Shown: positions 42,981 through 52,892, counted from the first letter of the stretch. The stretch is 64,000 bases of DNA from DRTC01 sp964521025 (GCA_964521025.1 CAZFPK010000005.1:1-64000); one strand, 5' to 3'. Notes: generated by a model from the letters alone, not told the origin. Numbers and translations: made by a program.

Positions 42981-45562
42981 TTCACCTTCTTCAAGAGTAA
43001 ATCAACAATTCCCATCTCGTATCCTTTTGATGAAAAAATTATCTCATTTTGTTCATCGAGTACAAAAATAACAGGATATTCGTGTTCAGAGAACTCTTCG
43101 GTGATCAATTTCTTTCCTTTTTTCAGGATAAAATCTTGTTCCGAAAGATCGGAATTCTCACGATTTTCGGAATAAATAACAATGTCGGTTCGATGTTCTT
43201 TGAATTTGTCGAGTTTCTCTGTAATTTGGGTAAGCATCCTTTGCTCCGGTTCGTTCTCAAATTCACTCCTGATAAAAATGATTTTTTTATTTTCAGTTTT
43301 GATTTTAGTAACCTGTTTCTGAATATTTTTTACAGTCTTCTCGTTCCATTTTTCCGTTGCATCGAGAAATTCATTCGGTGTAAATAATTCGATTTTTATT
43401 TGATCATCTTCCTTTTTTAGAGATTTGATCACAACATTAGCATCACCATTTGAGTTGCGAATAAAAGATTCGAGATAAATATTATCAGCTTCTTTTCGAC
43501 GAAAGGTTGCATTATATTCAAGCGAATCATTTTCTCCTTCAAAAAAAATATAAGAAATCAAGCCGTCTTCTTCATCCAGTTTGGCGAGCAGGAAATTTTT
43601 GAATTCATCTGCTTTGACTTGCTCTCTATCAACAAAGATAGAAATCTTCAATTTTACTTCAAAATCTTTTTCTGTATCTTCTTCTTTTTTTTCGATGGCA
43701 ACAAAATCGGTTCCATTAAAATACTCGAGCCTGCCTTTCCATTGCAAAGGAACTCCCAATTCTTTCAAGCAGCAATTCAGCAATTTAGTGCGATAAAATT
43801 CAGGAACATATTTCAGGTTCAGGATATCGAGCGGATTCAAAGAACCGGAAAAATAAGTCCAGACAAAGTTGGAATCGACTTCGACTTGAGTATCGACCCA
43901 TGCGATCACATTCAACACTGTTTTATCGATTTCATCATTTGCCAGATTTTTGATCTTATCGTATAATATCATCCACCAGCCATTTTCCGGAGGAATCGCT
44001 GAGCGCCAGGTTCTGTGAATTACATTTTTTGTGAAAATCGAATCAGGAACAAATTCTTTAAATCTCATCATCCCGTCATAATAAATATTCATTACATTTT
44101 CGATCTCAACGGAATCGGGGATTTCGATCAATTCTTTCAAATCCCATTCAATAAGCATATTTAACAGGATTTTTGTTTTCAAAGAATAATCTTCATTTTT
44201 TTGGAGCACCTTTAAATATTGAGATGAATTTCCAGCAATCTCATCTGCTTTATCCAAAAATTCTTTTCTCTTTTCGAAAAAAGTGCTGTCTCGAACTTCC
44301 TCGATTTTTACGAGGTCGTAATATTTTACGAATTCATTGCTCTTTTTCAAATTATTTAGCCTATCCTTCTTTTTCAAATCAGCATTTTCCCGCATCAGTT
44401 TGAATTTTTCTTCAGCAATCACATCATCCTGTTCTATTGGAACGCTCGATGGAATTGGAAAAAGAAAATCAGTACTTTTATCGATTGTTTTATCTGCTGA
44501 CAGAGTTAAGGAGATTTTTGTTTTTTCCATTGTATTTAAACGAGCAGAACCGAATAAATCATCTTTTGCTGCTGTCACAAAAACAGTTCCTTTACCAAGC
44601 GGAATCGAGACTGTCCCCTCTTTATCCGTATTAAGTTCCGCCATTGGAAACAGACCGCCATAAGTTGTTGCATAAAGTACGACTTTTGCGTCCGGAACCG
44701 GATCGTTTTTTTCATCTTTAACGCTTATTTTTATTTTTTCATATTCGGTATAATATTCGATAGAACTGATAGTTGTCACATTATCTTTTTGTTTAATCGT
44801 GTTTTTTGATGCAAAATTTCCAAATGCCCGAGAGGTTATCAAAGTTGCTCGTTTAGTTGTATTCGTAAACCAGGTATTATTCAGATTATTGGAAGGTCCT
44901 GCTCCTTCTAAATATTTCCATCCATCAGGTGTCCAGACTTCCACCCAGGCATGATTATTATCCGTAAAATTCCAGTATGAAACGCTTGACGGACGCGCGG
45001 GAATACCGACACAACGAGCAGCAGAAATATAAATGATCATCATTTCTTCGCAGCGACCATAACCTCTTTTAGTAGTTGTCAAAGGTGCTTGATCTCTACC
45101 GTGGGTTTGTTTGAAAGTCATTTTTTCGAAAGCCCAGAGATTAACGAGGATCGCTGCTTCCTCGATATTTTCAATATCTTCGATCAATGGTTTCAATTCC
45201 TCATAAAATTGTTCCCGGTAATCTTCCAAAGGTTCCTGGGAAACTCGATAAGGAAGCACGAAGTGTTGGAAAATTTCTTCCGAATAATTTTTTGTATATA
45301 AAAAATCTTTTGTTTTCAAAGCAGATCTTATATTTTTTAAAAGATATTCTTTAGTTAAAACTGCCAGATCGTTTACTGAACAATTTTCCAATAAAAATTT
45401 CGCATATTTTAATGTATCACCTTCTTGAGTTTCCAATAAATGTAGAAGTTCTTTGTTGTTTTTCCCGGAATATTTTTCGATTCTCTTTTGAAGTTGTAAT
45501 TCATTTTCTGAGAATAATAAAATCGGAATAATCAGGATAAAAAAAATCATATATTGTTTCAT
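42977..45562 (-). CDS. Exported transglutaminase-like protein with thioredoxin-like C-terminus
   Basis: An 861-residue exported protein (signal peptide MKQYMIFFILIIPILLFSE). Residues about 150-240 form a transglutaminase-like domain: GYGRCEEMMIIYISAARCVG with the catalytic Cys, GIPARPSS and NNHAWVEVWTPDGWKYLEGA with the His. The usual acidic third residue is Glu or absent (YLEGAGPS). A carboxypeptidase-regulatory-like sandwich follows (ISVKDEKNDPVPDAKVVLYA). The last 110 residues resemble a thioredoxin-like fold (KKIIFIRSEFENEPEQRM; YPVIFVLDEQNEIIFSSKGY) without the redox cysteines. It overlaps the histidine kinase start, suggesting a periplasmic input component for that sensor. Confidence 0.82.
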   Translation of the reverse strand: MKQYMIFFILIIPILLFSENELQLQKRIEKYSGKNNKELLHLLETQEGDTLKYAKFLLENCSVNDLAVLTKEYLLKNIRSALKTKDFLYTKNYSEEIFQHFVLPYRVSQEPLEDYREQFYEELKPLIEDIENIEEAAILVNLWAFEKMTFKQTHGRDQAPLTTTKRGYGRCEEMMIIYISAARCVGIPARPSSVSYWNFTDNNHAWVEVWTPDGWKYLEGAGPSNNLNNTWFTNTTKRATLITSRAFGNFASKNTIKQKDNVTTISSIEYYTEYEKIKISVKDEKNDPVPDAKVVLYATTYGGLFPMAELNTDKEGTVSIPLGKGTVFVTAAKDDLFGSARLNTMEKTKISLTLSADKTIDKSTDFLFPIPSSVPIEQDDVIAEEKFKLMRENADLKKKDRLNNLKKSNEFVKYYDLVKIEEVRDSTFFEKRKEFLDKADEIAGNSSQYLKVLQKNEDYSLKTKILLNMLIEWDLKELIEIPDSVEIENVMNIYYDGMMRFKEFVPDSIFTKNVIHRTWRSAIPPENGWWMILYDKIKNLANDEIDKTVLNVIAWVDTQVEVDSNFVWTYFSGSLNPLDILNLKYVPEFYRTKLLNCCLKELGVPLQWKGRLEYFNGTDFVAIEKKEEDTEKDFEVKLKISIFVDREQVKADEFKNFLLAKLDEEDGLISYIFFEGENDSLEYNATFRRKEADNIYLESFIRNSNGDANVVIKSLKKEDDQIKIELFTPNEFLDATEKWNEKTVKNIQKQVTKIKTENKKIIFIRSEFENEPEQRMLTQITEKLDKFKEHRTDIVIYSENRENSDLSEQDFILKKGKKLITEEFSEHEYPVIFVLDEQNEIIFSSKGYEMGIVDLLLKKVK

Positions 45563-45838
45563 TACTAAATCCTTAATTCTTTTCTTTGACTCTCAATAAT
45601 TTTTCGAGCATTTTTCAGACAAGTTTTTTTTAGAGTTTTGATGAATTTCATTTTTTTAATGAATGAAAACGAGGAAATTTTTTCGTTTTTCGGAAATAGA
45701 ATCAGGAGAAATTTCATGCTGCAGATGAAAAATATCCAATATTATTAATTTTAGAAATGAAAAATATTCAATAATTTTTATTTAACAGATAAATAATATC
45801 CAATTTTTTTTGTACCCAGAAATAAAGAGAGGAAAGAA

Positions 45839-47065
45839 ATGTTAAAAAGAAATCTATTCAATGATTGTAAAATTCATTTGGAAGAAAAGGAAATTTCGCT
45901 GATTACCGGAGCCAGGCAAGTAGGAAAAACAATATTATTAATGCAACTTAAGAAGTTTCTTGAGTTAAAGAAAAAAAATGTTTTTTGCCTGAATTTGGAA
46001 ATTCCTGACATATTAAATTTTTTAAATAAACACCCATTGAATTTATTAAAATTATATCCTTTGCCTGAAAACAAAAGAACATATTTTCTCATAGATGAGG
46101 TTCAGTATTTAAAAAATCCTGCTAATTTTCTCAAACTTTTGTACGATGAGTATGCTCCTCGAATAAAACTGGTTGTCAGCGGTTCTTCTGCCTTTTATAT
46201 TGATCTGAAATTCAAAGATTCTTTAGCAGGTCGAAAAAAAATATTTAGTCTTTATACTCTGACTTTTGATGAATTTTTGAGATTTAATGATGAAAATAAA
46301 ATAGCAAGTATATTTAAAAAAATTCCGCCTAACCGGTTATCGATCGATAATTTGTCTTATATGGATATGAAAAAGATTTCCGGTTTTTGCGATGAATATA
46401 TGATCTTCGGAGGTTATCCCAAAGTCGTTACAACAAAGGATATGGAAAAGAAAAAAGCATATTTATCTGAATTATTGAACTCCTGAACAAAAAAGGATAT
46501 TCTGGAATCCGGCATTAAAAACCAAGAAAAAGTTTATGAATTATTGAGAATATTAAGCAATCAAACTACAAATTTGCTGAATCAAAATTCGTTGGCAAAG
46601 GTTTTAAATGTATCTCATATTGCCATGGAAAATTATCTTTATGTTTTAAGGAAGTCATTTCATATCGGTACAATTTTACCTTTTTATAGAAATCCTGACA
46701 AAGAATTGAGAAAAATGCCAAAAGTATTTTTTTTCGACCTGGGATTGAGGAATGCAGCTTTAAGAAATTTTAATACTATCGATTTTAGACAGGATGTAGG
46801 AAATTTATATGAAAATTTTATTTTTAGAAAATTTATGGATAGAGTAGACCTTGATAATATAAAATTCTGGAGAACTCAACAACAAAATGAAGTCGATTTT
46901 ATTTGGGAGGGAAAATATACTTATGAAGTGAAATTCAATATTACGAATTTCAAATATTCCAAATACAAGAAATTTTTGAACTTATACCCTGAAATAGATT
47001 TTAATGTAATTTATCATCTCGGTGAAAGTCAGGATACGGAAAAGATAAAATTCTTGAAATTATAA
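45839..47065 (+). pseudogene. AAA ATPase of the DUF4143 type with an in-frame TGA
   Basis: One frame of 409 codons from ATG 45839 (GAGAGG upstream) to 47065, interrupted by TGA at 46484. The N-terminal part has the Walker A LITGARQVGKTILLMQL, Walker B YFLIDEVQYLKNP and the sensor LVVSGSSAFYIDL. The downstream part is the DUF4143 region: SLAKVLNVSHIAMENYLYVL, FFFDLGLRNAAL and the nuclease-like EVDFIWEGKYTYEVKF. At the stop, homologues usually have LLxSYIxKDI, so the TGA replaces an aromatic residue. No Cys partner is nearby, so selenocysteine is unlikely. Such ATPases are common, often horizontally moved, and of unclear function. Confidence 0.85.
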
Positions 47066-47153
47066 AAAAATTGACAATATTAAAATGCTTTTTAATTTTG
47101 ATTAATGTTTGATTAAGATTGAAAGAAAAGGCAGTTCAAAAAAAGGAGGAGTA

Positions 47154-48428
47154 ACGAGAATATCTGTTTTTATTCTATGCATGTTAGTATTTGCTTCCAT
47201 TTTGGCAGCTAATCCCAAAATCGAATTTATTCAAAACTTTGAAAACACTGACAACAAGGAAGTTGGAGAATTTGCCAGGGAAATCAGTTCTCAAATTCGT
47301 GATCTTCGGGACCTTTATATTCTCGAAGTTCTCTATGAATATTGGGAAAACGATGCCTGGATTTATGAAGCGAAAGATATTTACACCTATGATGACGATG
47401 CTTACCCGATTGAGATCTTAACTCTTGCGTGGGTCGACGAAGATTGGCAGAATACTATGAGAATGGTCATGACCAACAATGCTGAAGGTTATGTTGTTGA
47501 GATGTTATGGCAGATGTGGGAGCCTTCCTCTGAAATCTGGTTAGATGCGGCATTGATTTTATATACTTACGATGTTAATTGGAATATGACGGAAATGCTT
47601 ATCCAGATGTGGTTCGGTACCGAATGGATGAATTCCAGCAGATACACAATGACTTATAATACCGACAATAATCCAACTTATGTGTTAATAGAAGAATGGG
47701 ATTTCGTAGGTGGAACCGGTTGGCTCAATGATTCTCAGGAATTCTATTCGTACGATGGCTTATTTTTGGAAGAAATCCTGGAAGAATCATGGGAAAATGA
47801 AAGCGAATGGATCTGGTCTATCAAATACACTTACACAGAAGCAGGCAACTCTTTTCCGGCAACCAAACTGAGACAGAATTGGAATCTCCAGGCATGGATC
47901 AATGACCGTTATTCTCAATATACTTACGATGGTGATTGGAATGAAATTGAAGATTTCGAACAGAATTGGCAAAATGATAATTGGATTAATTTCCAGACAC
48001 ATTATTCCACTTATGAAGACGGCAATATAATCGAACGGTTGACCATGGATTGGGAAGGTGGTAGAGAGTGGATTAACGGTTCGAGGGATACAATGACCTA
48101 CGGAACTCTCGATGCGAAAGACAATACAATTTCTTTAAAAAATGAGAGCATTCTTTCCAATTATCCGAATCCTTTCTCTGCTTCAACAACGATCTCTTAT
48201 TTCACCGCAGAGAACACAGAGGACGCAGAGATTCTTATCTATAACCTGAAAGGACAGAAAATTAGAACTCTGGATAGCATTAACCCGGCAAAAGCGACGG
48301 AATCGCTTTCCCACATAACCTGGGACGGAAAAGATAAAAACGGATTCCCGGTTGCCAATGGAACTTACTTCTATAAACTGAAATCAGAAAAATATATAAT
48401 AACCAAGAAAATGACCCTTCTTCGTTAG
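47154..48428 (+). CDS. Secreted W-rich repeat protein with sorting domain; start uncertain
   Basis: An exported protein of about 424 residues. The strongest ribosome site (GGAGGA, 47145-47150) lies four bases before an ACG at 47154, the spacing used by neighbouring genes, so an ACG start or a mutated ATG is possible; a TTG at 47109 lacks any site. The leader is RISVFILCMLVFASILA. Seven or so repeats of about 40 residues follow, rich in Trp and Tyr (for example WLDAALILYTYDVNWNMTEM and WINDRYSQYTYDGDWNEIED). The sorting domain has NYPNPFSASTTISYF, YNLKGQKIRTLD and NGTYFYKLK. Two interspersed repeats appear to be translated within it. Confidence 0.8.
   Translation, partial: TRISVFILCMLVFASILAANPKIEFIQNFENTDNKEVGEFAREISSQIRDLRDLYILEVLYEYWENDAWIYEAKDIYTYDDDAYPIEILTLAWVDEDWQNTMRMVMTNNAEGYVVEMLWQMWEPSSEIWLDAALILYTYDVNWNMTEMLIQMWFGTEWMNSSRYTMTYNTDNNPTYVLIEEWDFVGGTGWLNDSQEFYSYDGLFLEEILEESWENESEWIWSIKYTYTEAGNSFPATKLRQNWNLQAWINDRYSQYTYDGDWNEIEDFEQNWQNDNWINFQTHYSTYEDGNIIERLTMDWEGGREWINGSRDTMTYGTLDAKDNTISLKNESILSNYPNPFSASTTISYFTAENTEDAEILIYNLKGQKIRTLDSINPAKATESLSHITWDGKDKNGFPVANGTYFYKLKSEKYIITKKMTLLR
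48275..48320. repeat. Double-hairpin repeat fragment in a coding region
   Basis: The sorting-domain loop of the W-rich protein contains GCATTAACCCGG and AAAGCGA-CGGAA-TCGCTTT, a truncated form of the repeat at 39106-39155. It is read in frame as SINPAKATESLSH, at the same protein position as the repeat in the candidate selenoprotein. Confidence 0.6.
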
Positions 48429-48560
48429 TATCACGATTCTCCGAATCGTTGTAATAAGGAAGCTCCGCTTCTTCCTATTTACTAATAACATCCGGACTTT
48501 CTTTCAAAAGAATTGAATCGGAGATTCAAAATTATAAACGGAACAGAGTTCCGTGTTATG
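48429..48560. repeat. Hairpin cluster of the TATCAC...GTTGTAA family
   Basis: GTATCACGATTC-TCC-GAATC followed by GTTGTAAT lies at the gene end, then GGAAGCTCCGCTTCTTCC, and in the other direction ATTATAAACGGAACAGAGTT followed by CCGTGTTATG. The flanks match those at 36728 while the stem sequences differ, keeping the pairing. The rest of this 332-base gap to 48760 shows no gene. Confidence 0.6.
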
Positions 48561-48760
48561 AAACATGCCAAATTTTAAAAATTTGGTAAGTTTCGATACT
48601 TAATTCAAAAAAACATTTGACAGGGAAAAGACAAATAATTTCTTCGCTTTCGGAGTTTGAAAGAAGAAATATTTTGTTATACTTTTGAAGTAAGTCTTTA
48701 TCTTTACCTGAAAAAACCTGACTTTTTTTATCTTTAAAAATACATTTTTAGGAGAAAAGG

Positions 48761-50383
48761 ATGAAGTTATTACTTCCAATCACAGTAGTATATTTGCTTT
48801 CCGCAAATATTCTGCTCGCAGAAACCGTGATTCCGGACGGTACGGAAATTTCCGGAAACTGGAATTTTGCAGGATCACCTTACATTATCGAAGGTGAAGC
48901 AATTATCCCCGCAGAACAATCTTTAACTATCAATCCCGGAGTAACAATCAAGTTTCAAACAGGAGATGTTTTCAATTATGAGGACCCTGATTTTGATTGC
49001 GGATTTTTCAGAGTAAACGGTGAATTAGAAGCCGTCGGCACTGGTCTCGATTCTATCATTTTTACTCGCTTGGGTGATGAAAATTATTGGGGAGTTATTT
49101 ATTTCTCCACATCTGCCGGCTCGAATTCTATCCTCAATTATTGCCATTTCGAATATGGAAATAAAATCACAAACTGTGCTGATAATGACTTTTTGGGAGT
49201 TATCAGTTTTGATCAAGCAGAATGTTCGATAACAAATTCTTATTTTGGTAATAACAACTCCGGAGCTGTTTTCTGTACTAATTCTTCTTCTCCGGATATC
49301 ACCAATAATATGATTATCGATAATGATTTCGGGATTAAATGTGAGAACAATTCGAATGCCTTTATTTCAGGTAATCACATCGAATCAGGAATCGGTATCC
49401 TGGGTGAACAATCTTCTCCGACAATCACCAATAATATTATTCAGTGCACGATGATAGGTTTGGCATTCTGGACAGGAGCATCTCCCGTTATCACCAATAA
49501 TACTATCCAGAACTGTGAATTATACGGATTATTCATTATGAACAACTCTACGGCATATCTTCATGAAAATCTTTTTGAAAATATGCAATGGGGCATTAAT
49601 TGTCAAAATTCTAATGTAACCGGTTTCCGAAATGTCGTTTCTAATTGCCAGATAGGAATACAGATTTTTTATGACTCAAATTTCGATATTGTTAACACAG
49701 TTGTCGCGAATTCCGTCGAGGGAATTAGAATCCATGATTCATCTGTTGCCATAGTTAATTCAATTAATTACAATAATGAGAATGAATTTGTCATTCCGGA
49801 TTGGAGTGATGGTATTTCCGCCACCATCTCCCATTCCCTGATCCAGGAAAATTCACTTCCGGAAGAAGTCATTGACAGCGGTTTTAATCTATTTGCAACT
49901 AATCCGCTTTTTATCGATCCGGAAAACGGGGATTATCATTTGCAGAACGATTCTCCCTGCATCGATGCCGGAACTGCTTTTTTTGAATGGGACGGACGCG
50001 TTGTCATTAATCTCGATGAAGATGATTATTTCGGAACCGCCCCTGATATCGGCGCCTTTGAACATACCGCATTAATAGCAAATGACCACGAATTTGAACC
50101 ACCTTCATCAGCATACAATTTATCAAATTATCCGAATCCTTTCAAACCTGCGACTACGATTTCTTTCTCGCTTCCTTTCGAGAGCAAAGTTAATCTAACT
50201 GTCTATAACATCAAAGGACAGATCGTGAAAACACTGGCAGACAGGGAATTTGATAAAGGAAATACTCAATTAATCTGGGACGGGAAAGATAATTCCGGAA
50301 GAAATGTCAGTGCCGGTATTTATTTCTATAAACTGACAACCGAGAGAAACTCTTTAACAAAGAAGATGATCCTGATGGAGTAA
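48761..50383 (+). CDS. Secreted right-handed beta-helix protein with sorting domain
   Basis: A 540-residue exported protein with AGGAG before the ATG and signal peptide MKLLLPITVVYLLSANILLA. Residues about 120-370 form a parallel beta-helix of short Asn/Ile-rich turns (SSSPDITNNMIIDNDFGIKC; SPTITNNIIQCTMIGLAFW). A closing segment (NDSPCIDAGTAFFEWDG) often ends such domains. The sorting domain has NYPNPFKPATTISFSLPF, YNIKGQIVKTLADR and AGIYFYKLTTER. Such proteins may bind or cleave polysaccharides, but no catalytic residues can be assigned. A terminator follows at 50411. Confidence 0.9.
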   Translation: MKLLLPITVVYLLSANILLAETVIPDGTEISGNWNFAGSPYIIEGEAIIPAEQSLTINPGVTIKFQTGDVFNYEDPDFDCGFFRVNGELEAVGTGLDSIIFTRLGDENYWGVIYFSTSAGSNSILNYCHFEYGNKITNCADNDFLGVISFDQAECSITNSYFGNNNSGAVFCTNSSSPDITNNMIIDNDFGIKCENNSNAFISGNHIESGIGILGEQSSPTITNNIIQCTMIGLAFWTGASPVITNNTIQNCELYGLFIMNNSTAYLHENLFENMQWGINCQNSNVTGFRNVVSNCQIGIQIFYDSNFDIVNTVVANSVEGIRIHDSSVAIVNSINYNNENEFVIPDWSDGISATISHSLIQENSLPEEVIDSGFNLFATNPLFIDPENGDYHLQNDSPCIDAGTAFFEWDGRVVINLDEDDYFGTAPDIGAFEHTALIANDHEFEPPSSAYNLSNYPNPFKPATTISFSLPFESKVNLTVYNIKGQIVKTLADREFDKGNTQLIWDGKDNSGRNVSAGIYFYKLTTERNSLTKKMILME

Positions 50384-50410
50384 CTCGATCATCTTAATTG
50401 AACATTGAAA

Positions 50411-50458
50411 ATTGAGTCAAGGATTCAACCTGGTTGAAACCTTGACTCAAGTTTTTTT
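50411..50458 (+). terminator. Rho-independent terminator
   Basis: TTGAGTCAAGG pairs with CCTTGACTCAA, with a nested TTCAACC-TGG-TTGAA hairpin at the top, followed by seven T residues. It lies 28 bases after the beta-helix gene stop. The upper hairpin resembles the interspersed CATCAACCTGGTTGATG palindrome. Confidence 0.85.
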
Positions 50459-50536
50459 CAAAAAACAAGAATATTTTTCCCTTGCATTTTTACTAATCTA
50501 AAAAAATATGAGTTATGATTTTAAGCGGAGGTTCAA

Positions 50537-52714
50537 ATGAAGAAGAAAATAATATTAATAATAACACTAACAATTTTATCGGTTTCTTTTTTATTCGGGA
50601 AATCGTATGGAGTTCTTTCCGGCAAAATAACCGATGAGAAAGGAAAACCGATCTCTTCTGCGAATGTTCATATCGAAGGATCAAAATTCGGTAATCAAAC
50701 CGATAAAGAAGGAAAATATATCATCAGAAAAATTCCCAAAGGAAAATATACGGTTTTATGTTCAGCAATTGGATATAGTTCTCAAAAAATTGTGAATGTT
50801 GTTATCAAAAAAAATGAGATCACGATTCTTAACATTTCCCTATCGAAAGAAGCTATTGGAACAGAAAGTTTAGATGAATTCGAATACGAACAGAAATTTA
50901 TCAAAAAAAGAAGTTCAGGGAAAAAATTAAAAGCAAAAGATATCGAGGATATATCTGTCAATGATATAGAAGAAATTATTTCGAAGCAAGCTGGTGCAAC
51001 TGTTTCAAATAAACCTAAAAAGAAAGAAAAACCTTTAGAAGGTGATGTCGAAGAAATCGAGATAATAGAAACCATCGAATCAACAACTTTGGAAAAACCT
51101 GATGAAGAAACAATCGAATCTCCTGAAGATGAACTTTCAACTGAATTCGAAACACCAAAAGAAACCAAACCTTACCGGAAAAAGATCGAACATCCGGGAC
51201 TGAAAGCCGGTTTTGTCGATGATAACAAGCAGTATAATTATTTCCTGAGTTTTCTGGATGAATACCGGAAAAAAGTACAGCATCATCCGGTTAATGTCGA
51301 AGAAAGGATTATCCTTAAAATTGTCGATCATATCGAGAAACCTCTGCCCAATGCTGAAGTTCGGATATTTGCAGAAGATGAACTACTCGAACAAGGACTT
51401 TCTTATGCGGATGGTTCTTACTTGTTTTTCCCCTCTAAGTATCAAAATGATATAACTCAATTCGATGCAGTTGTAACTTATGACCAAAATGAAAAAGAAT
51501 TTACTATCGATAGAAACGGGAAAAGGCATCTCGATCTGAAATTCGAGGATATCCATAAATTCGCTCCACAACAGATTCCGCTCGATATTCTCTTTATCTT
51601 CGATACGACCGGCAGTATGAAAGAAGAGATCGATAAATTGAAACAAACCATCGAACTCATCAACCTGAACCTGGTTTCCATTTCCCCTGAATCCGATATT
51701 CGTTTCGGGATGGTTTTGTATAAAGATAAAAAGGACACCTTTATCACCAGGAAAATTCCGTTCACCGATAAATTGGAAGATTTCCAGACTGAATTAAATA
51801 AAGTGAAAGCATCCGGTGGAGGTGATAATCCGGAAGACCTGCAGACAGCACTACAGGTTTCCATGACTGAAACGGATTGGAGAGAAGATGCCGTCAAACT
51901 CGCTATTATCGTAACCGACGCTCCTCCACATCTCGATTACGACCAGGATTATACTTATGAAGATGCTGTTTATGATGCCAAACAAAAGGGGATCAAAATC
52001 TTCAGTATCGGAACAGGCGGCTTGAATATTAACGGAGAATATATCCTGCGTCAGATCTCCCAATATACCTACGCGAATTATGTTTTCCTGACTTATGGTG
52101 AAAAAGGGGATAGTGAGGGCGGTCGTCCCGGCAGTGTCAGTCATCATGTCGGAGCGAATTACGAGACGGATAAACTGGAAGCGATCATTATCCAATTGGT
52201 AAAGAAAGAATTGAACTTTTACCTCGATAAACCGATCGAAGAGGATGGATACATCTCCGCGATCAAGATCGCAGATGAAGATAAGAGCGAGACTCTCGAC
52301 AAACTTTTTGCTCTTGCCATTTCGCAGCTGGTCGATTATTCTTCAATCAATATTCCCAATCGAGTTCCGGCAGTTATTTCCCCGATCCTGCAGGCAGATT
52401 CACATCAAACGGAATTAACGGAATATTTTACGACGAATTTGATGTATGCCTTTTCGATGAATGAAACCTTTCGAGCCATCGAGCGTTACGATATTCCAAT
52501 CATTCTCGATGAATTAAAACTGCAGTTGGATAATCTTTTCGACCTGGAGGAAGCTGCCCGTTTGGGAGAATTTATCGGAGCAAAGATGATGATCCTGGGA
52601 AAACTCTATACGAAAGAAAATAATTTCGAGTTATTCCTCAAACTCCTGAATGTGGAAACTGCAGAAATCTTATCCGTTACAAAAACCGTGATCGATAAGG
52701 AACTCGGGATTTAA
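50537..52714 (+). CDS. Exported vWA protein with carboxypeptidase-regulatory-like and CsgG/FlgO-like domains
   Basis: A 725-residue exported protein (signal MKKKIILIITLTILSVSFLF; GGAGG upstream). Residues about 28-100 are a carboxypeptidase-regulatory-like sandwich (GVLSGKITDEKGKPISSANV). An acidic linker follows. The von Willebrand A domain (about 350-530) has an intact MIDAS start, DILFIFDTTGSMKEEID, and LAIIVTDAPPHLDYDQDYTY. The C-terminal 120 residues resemble CsgG/FlgO-type outer-membrane assembly proteins: FRAIERYDIPIILDELKLQL, ARLGEFIGAKMMILGKLY and LLNVETAEILS. The combination suggests an outer-membrane or periplasmic assembly or adhesion role; no lipobox is seen. Confidence 0.85.
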   Translation: MKKKIILIITLTILSVSFLFGKSYGVLSGKITDEKGKPISSANVHIEGSKFGNQTDKEGKYIIRKIPKGKYTVLCSAIGYSSQKIVNVVIKKNEITILNISLSKEAIGTESLDEFEYEQKFIKKRSSGKKLKAKDIEDISVNDIEEIISKQAGATVSNKPKKKEKPLEGDVEEIEIIETIESTTLEKPDEETIESPEDELSTEFETPKETKPYRKKIEHPGLKAGFVDDNKQYNYFLSFLDEYRKKVQHHPVNVEERIILKIVDHIEKPLPNAEVRIFAEDELLEQGLSYADGSYLFFPSKYQNDITQFDAVVTYDQNEKEFTIDRNGKRHLDLKFEDIHKFAPQQIPLDILFIFDTTGSMKEEIDKLKQTIELINLNLVSISPESDIRFGMVLYKDKKDTFITRKIPFTDKLEDFQTELNKVKASGGGDNPEDLQTALQVSMTETDWREDAVKLAIIVTDAPPHLDYDQDYTYEDAVYDAKQKGIKIFSIGTGGLNINGEYILRQISQYTYANYVFLTYGEKGDSEGGRPGSVSHHVGANYETDKLEAIIIQLVKKELNFYLDKPIEEDGYISAIKIADEDKSETLDKLFALAISQLVDYSSINIPNRVPAVISPILQADSHQTELTEYFTTNLMYAFSMNETFRAIERYDIPIILDELKLQLDNLFDLEEAARLGEFIGAKMMILGKLYTKENNFELFLKLLNVETAEILSVTKTVIDKELGI

Positions 52715-52892
52715 AACCGGACCCCGACCAAATTACGAGTTGAATCCATTTGTGAATCAATATTTGTCCACAATTGTAACATAATTTTCACATATTAATT
52801 GCTGTAATAATAATATTGTCCATATAATTCTTTTTTCTCTTTATAATTACAACCTTAACACCTTAAAATAAAAGAAGATACAAAACATTAAT

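Noticed and set aside
46484..46486. TGA in the DUF4143 ATPase as selenocysteine or as Trp (alternative code)
   Set aside because: There is no UxxC-like context and the following hairpin is weak. TGA is a normal stop in other genes here, for example the phosphofructokinase gene, so a reassigned code is not supported.
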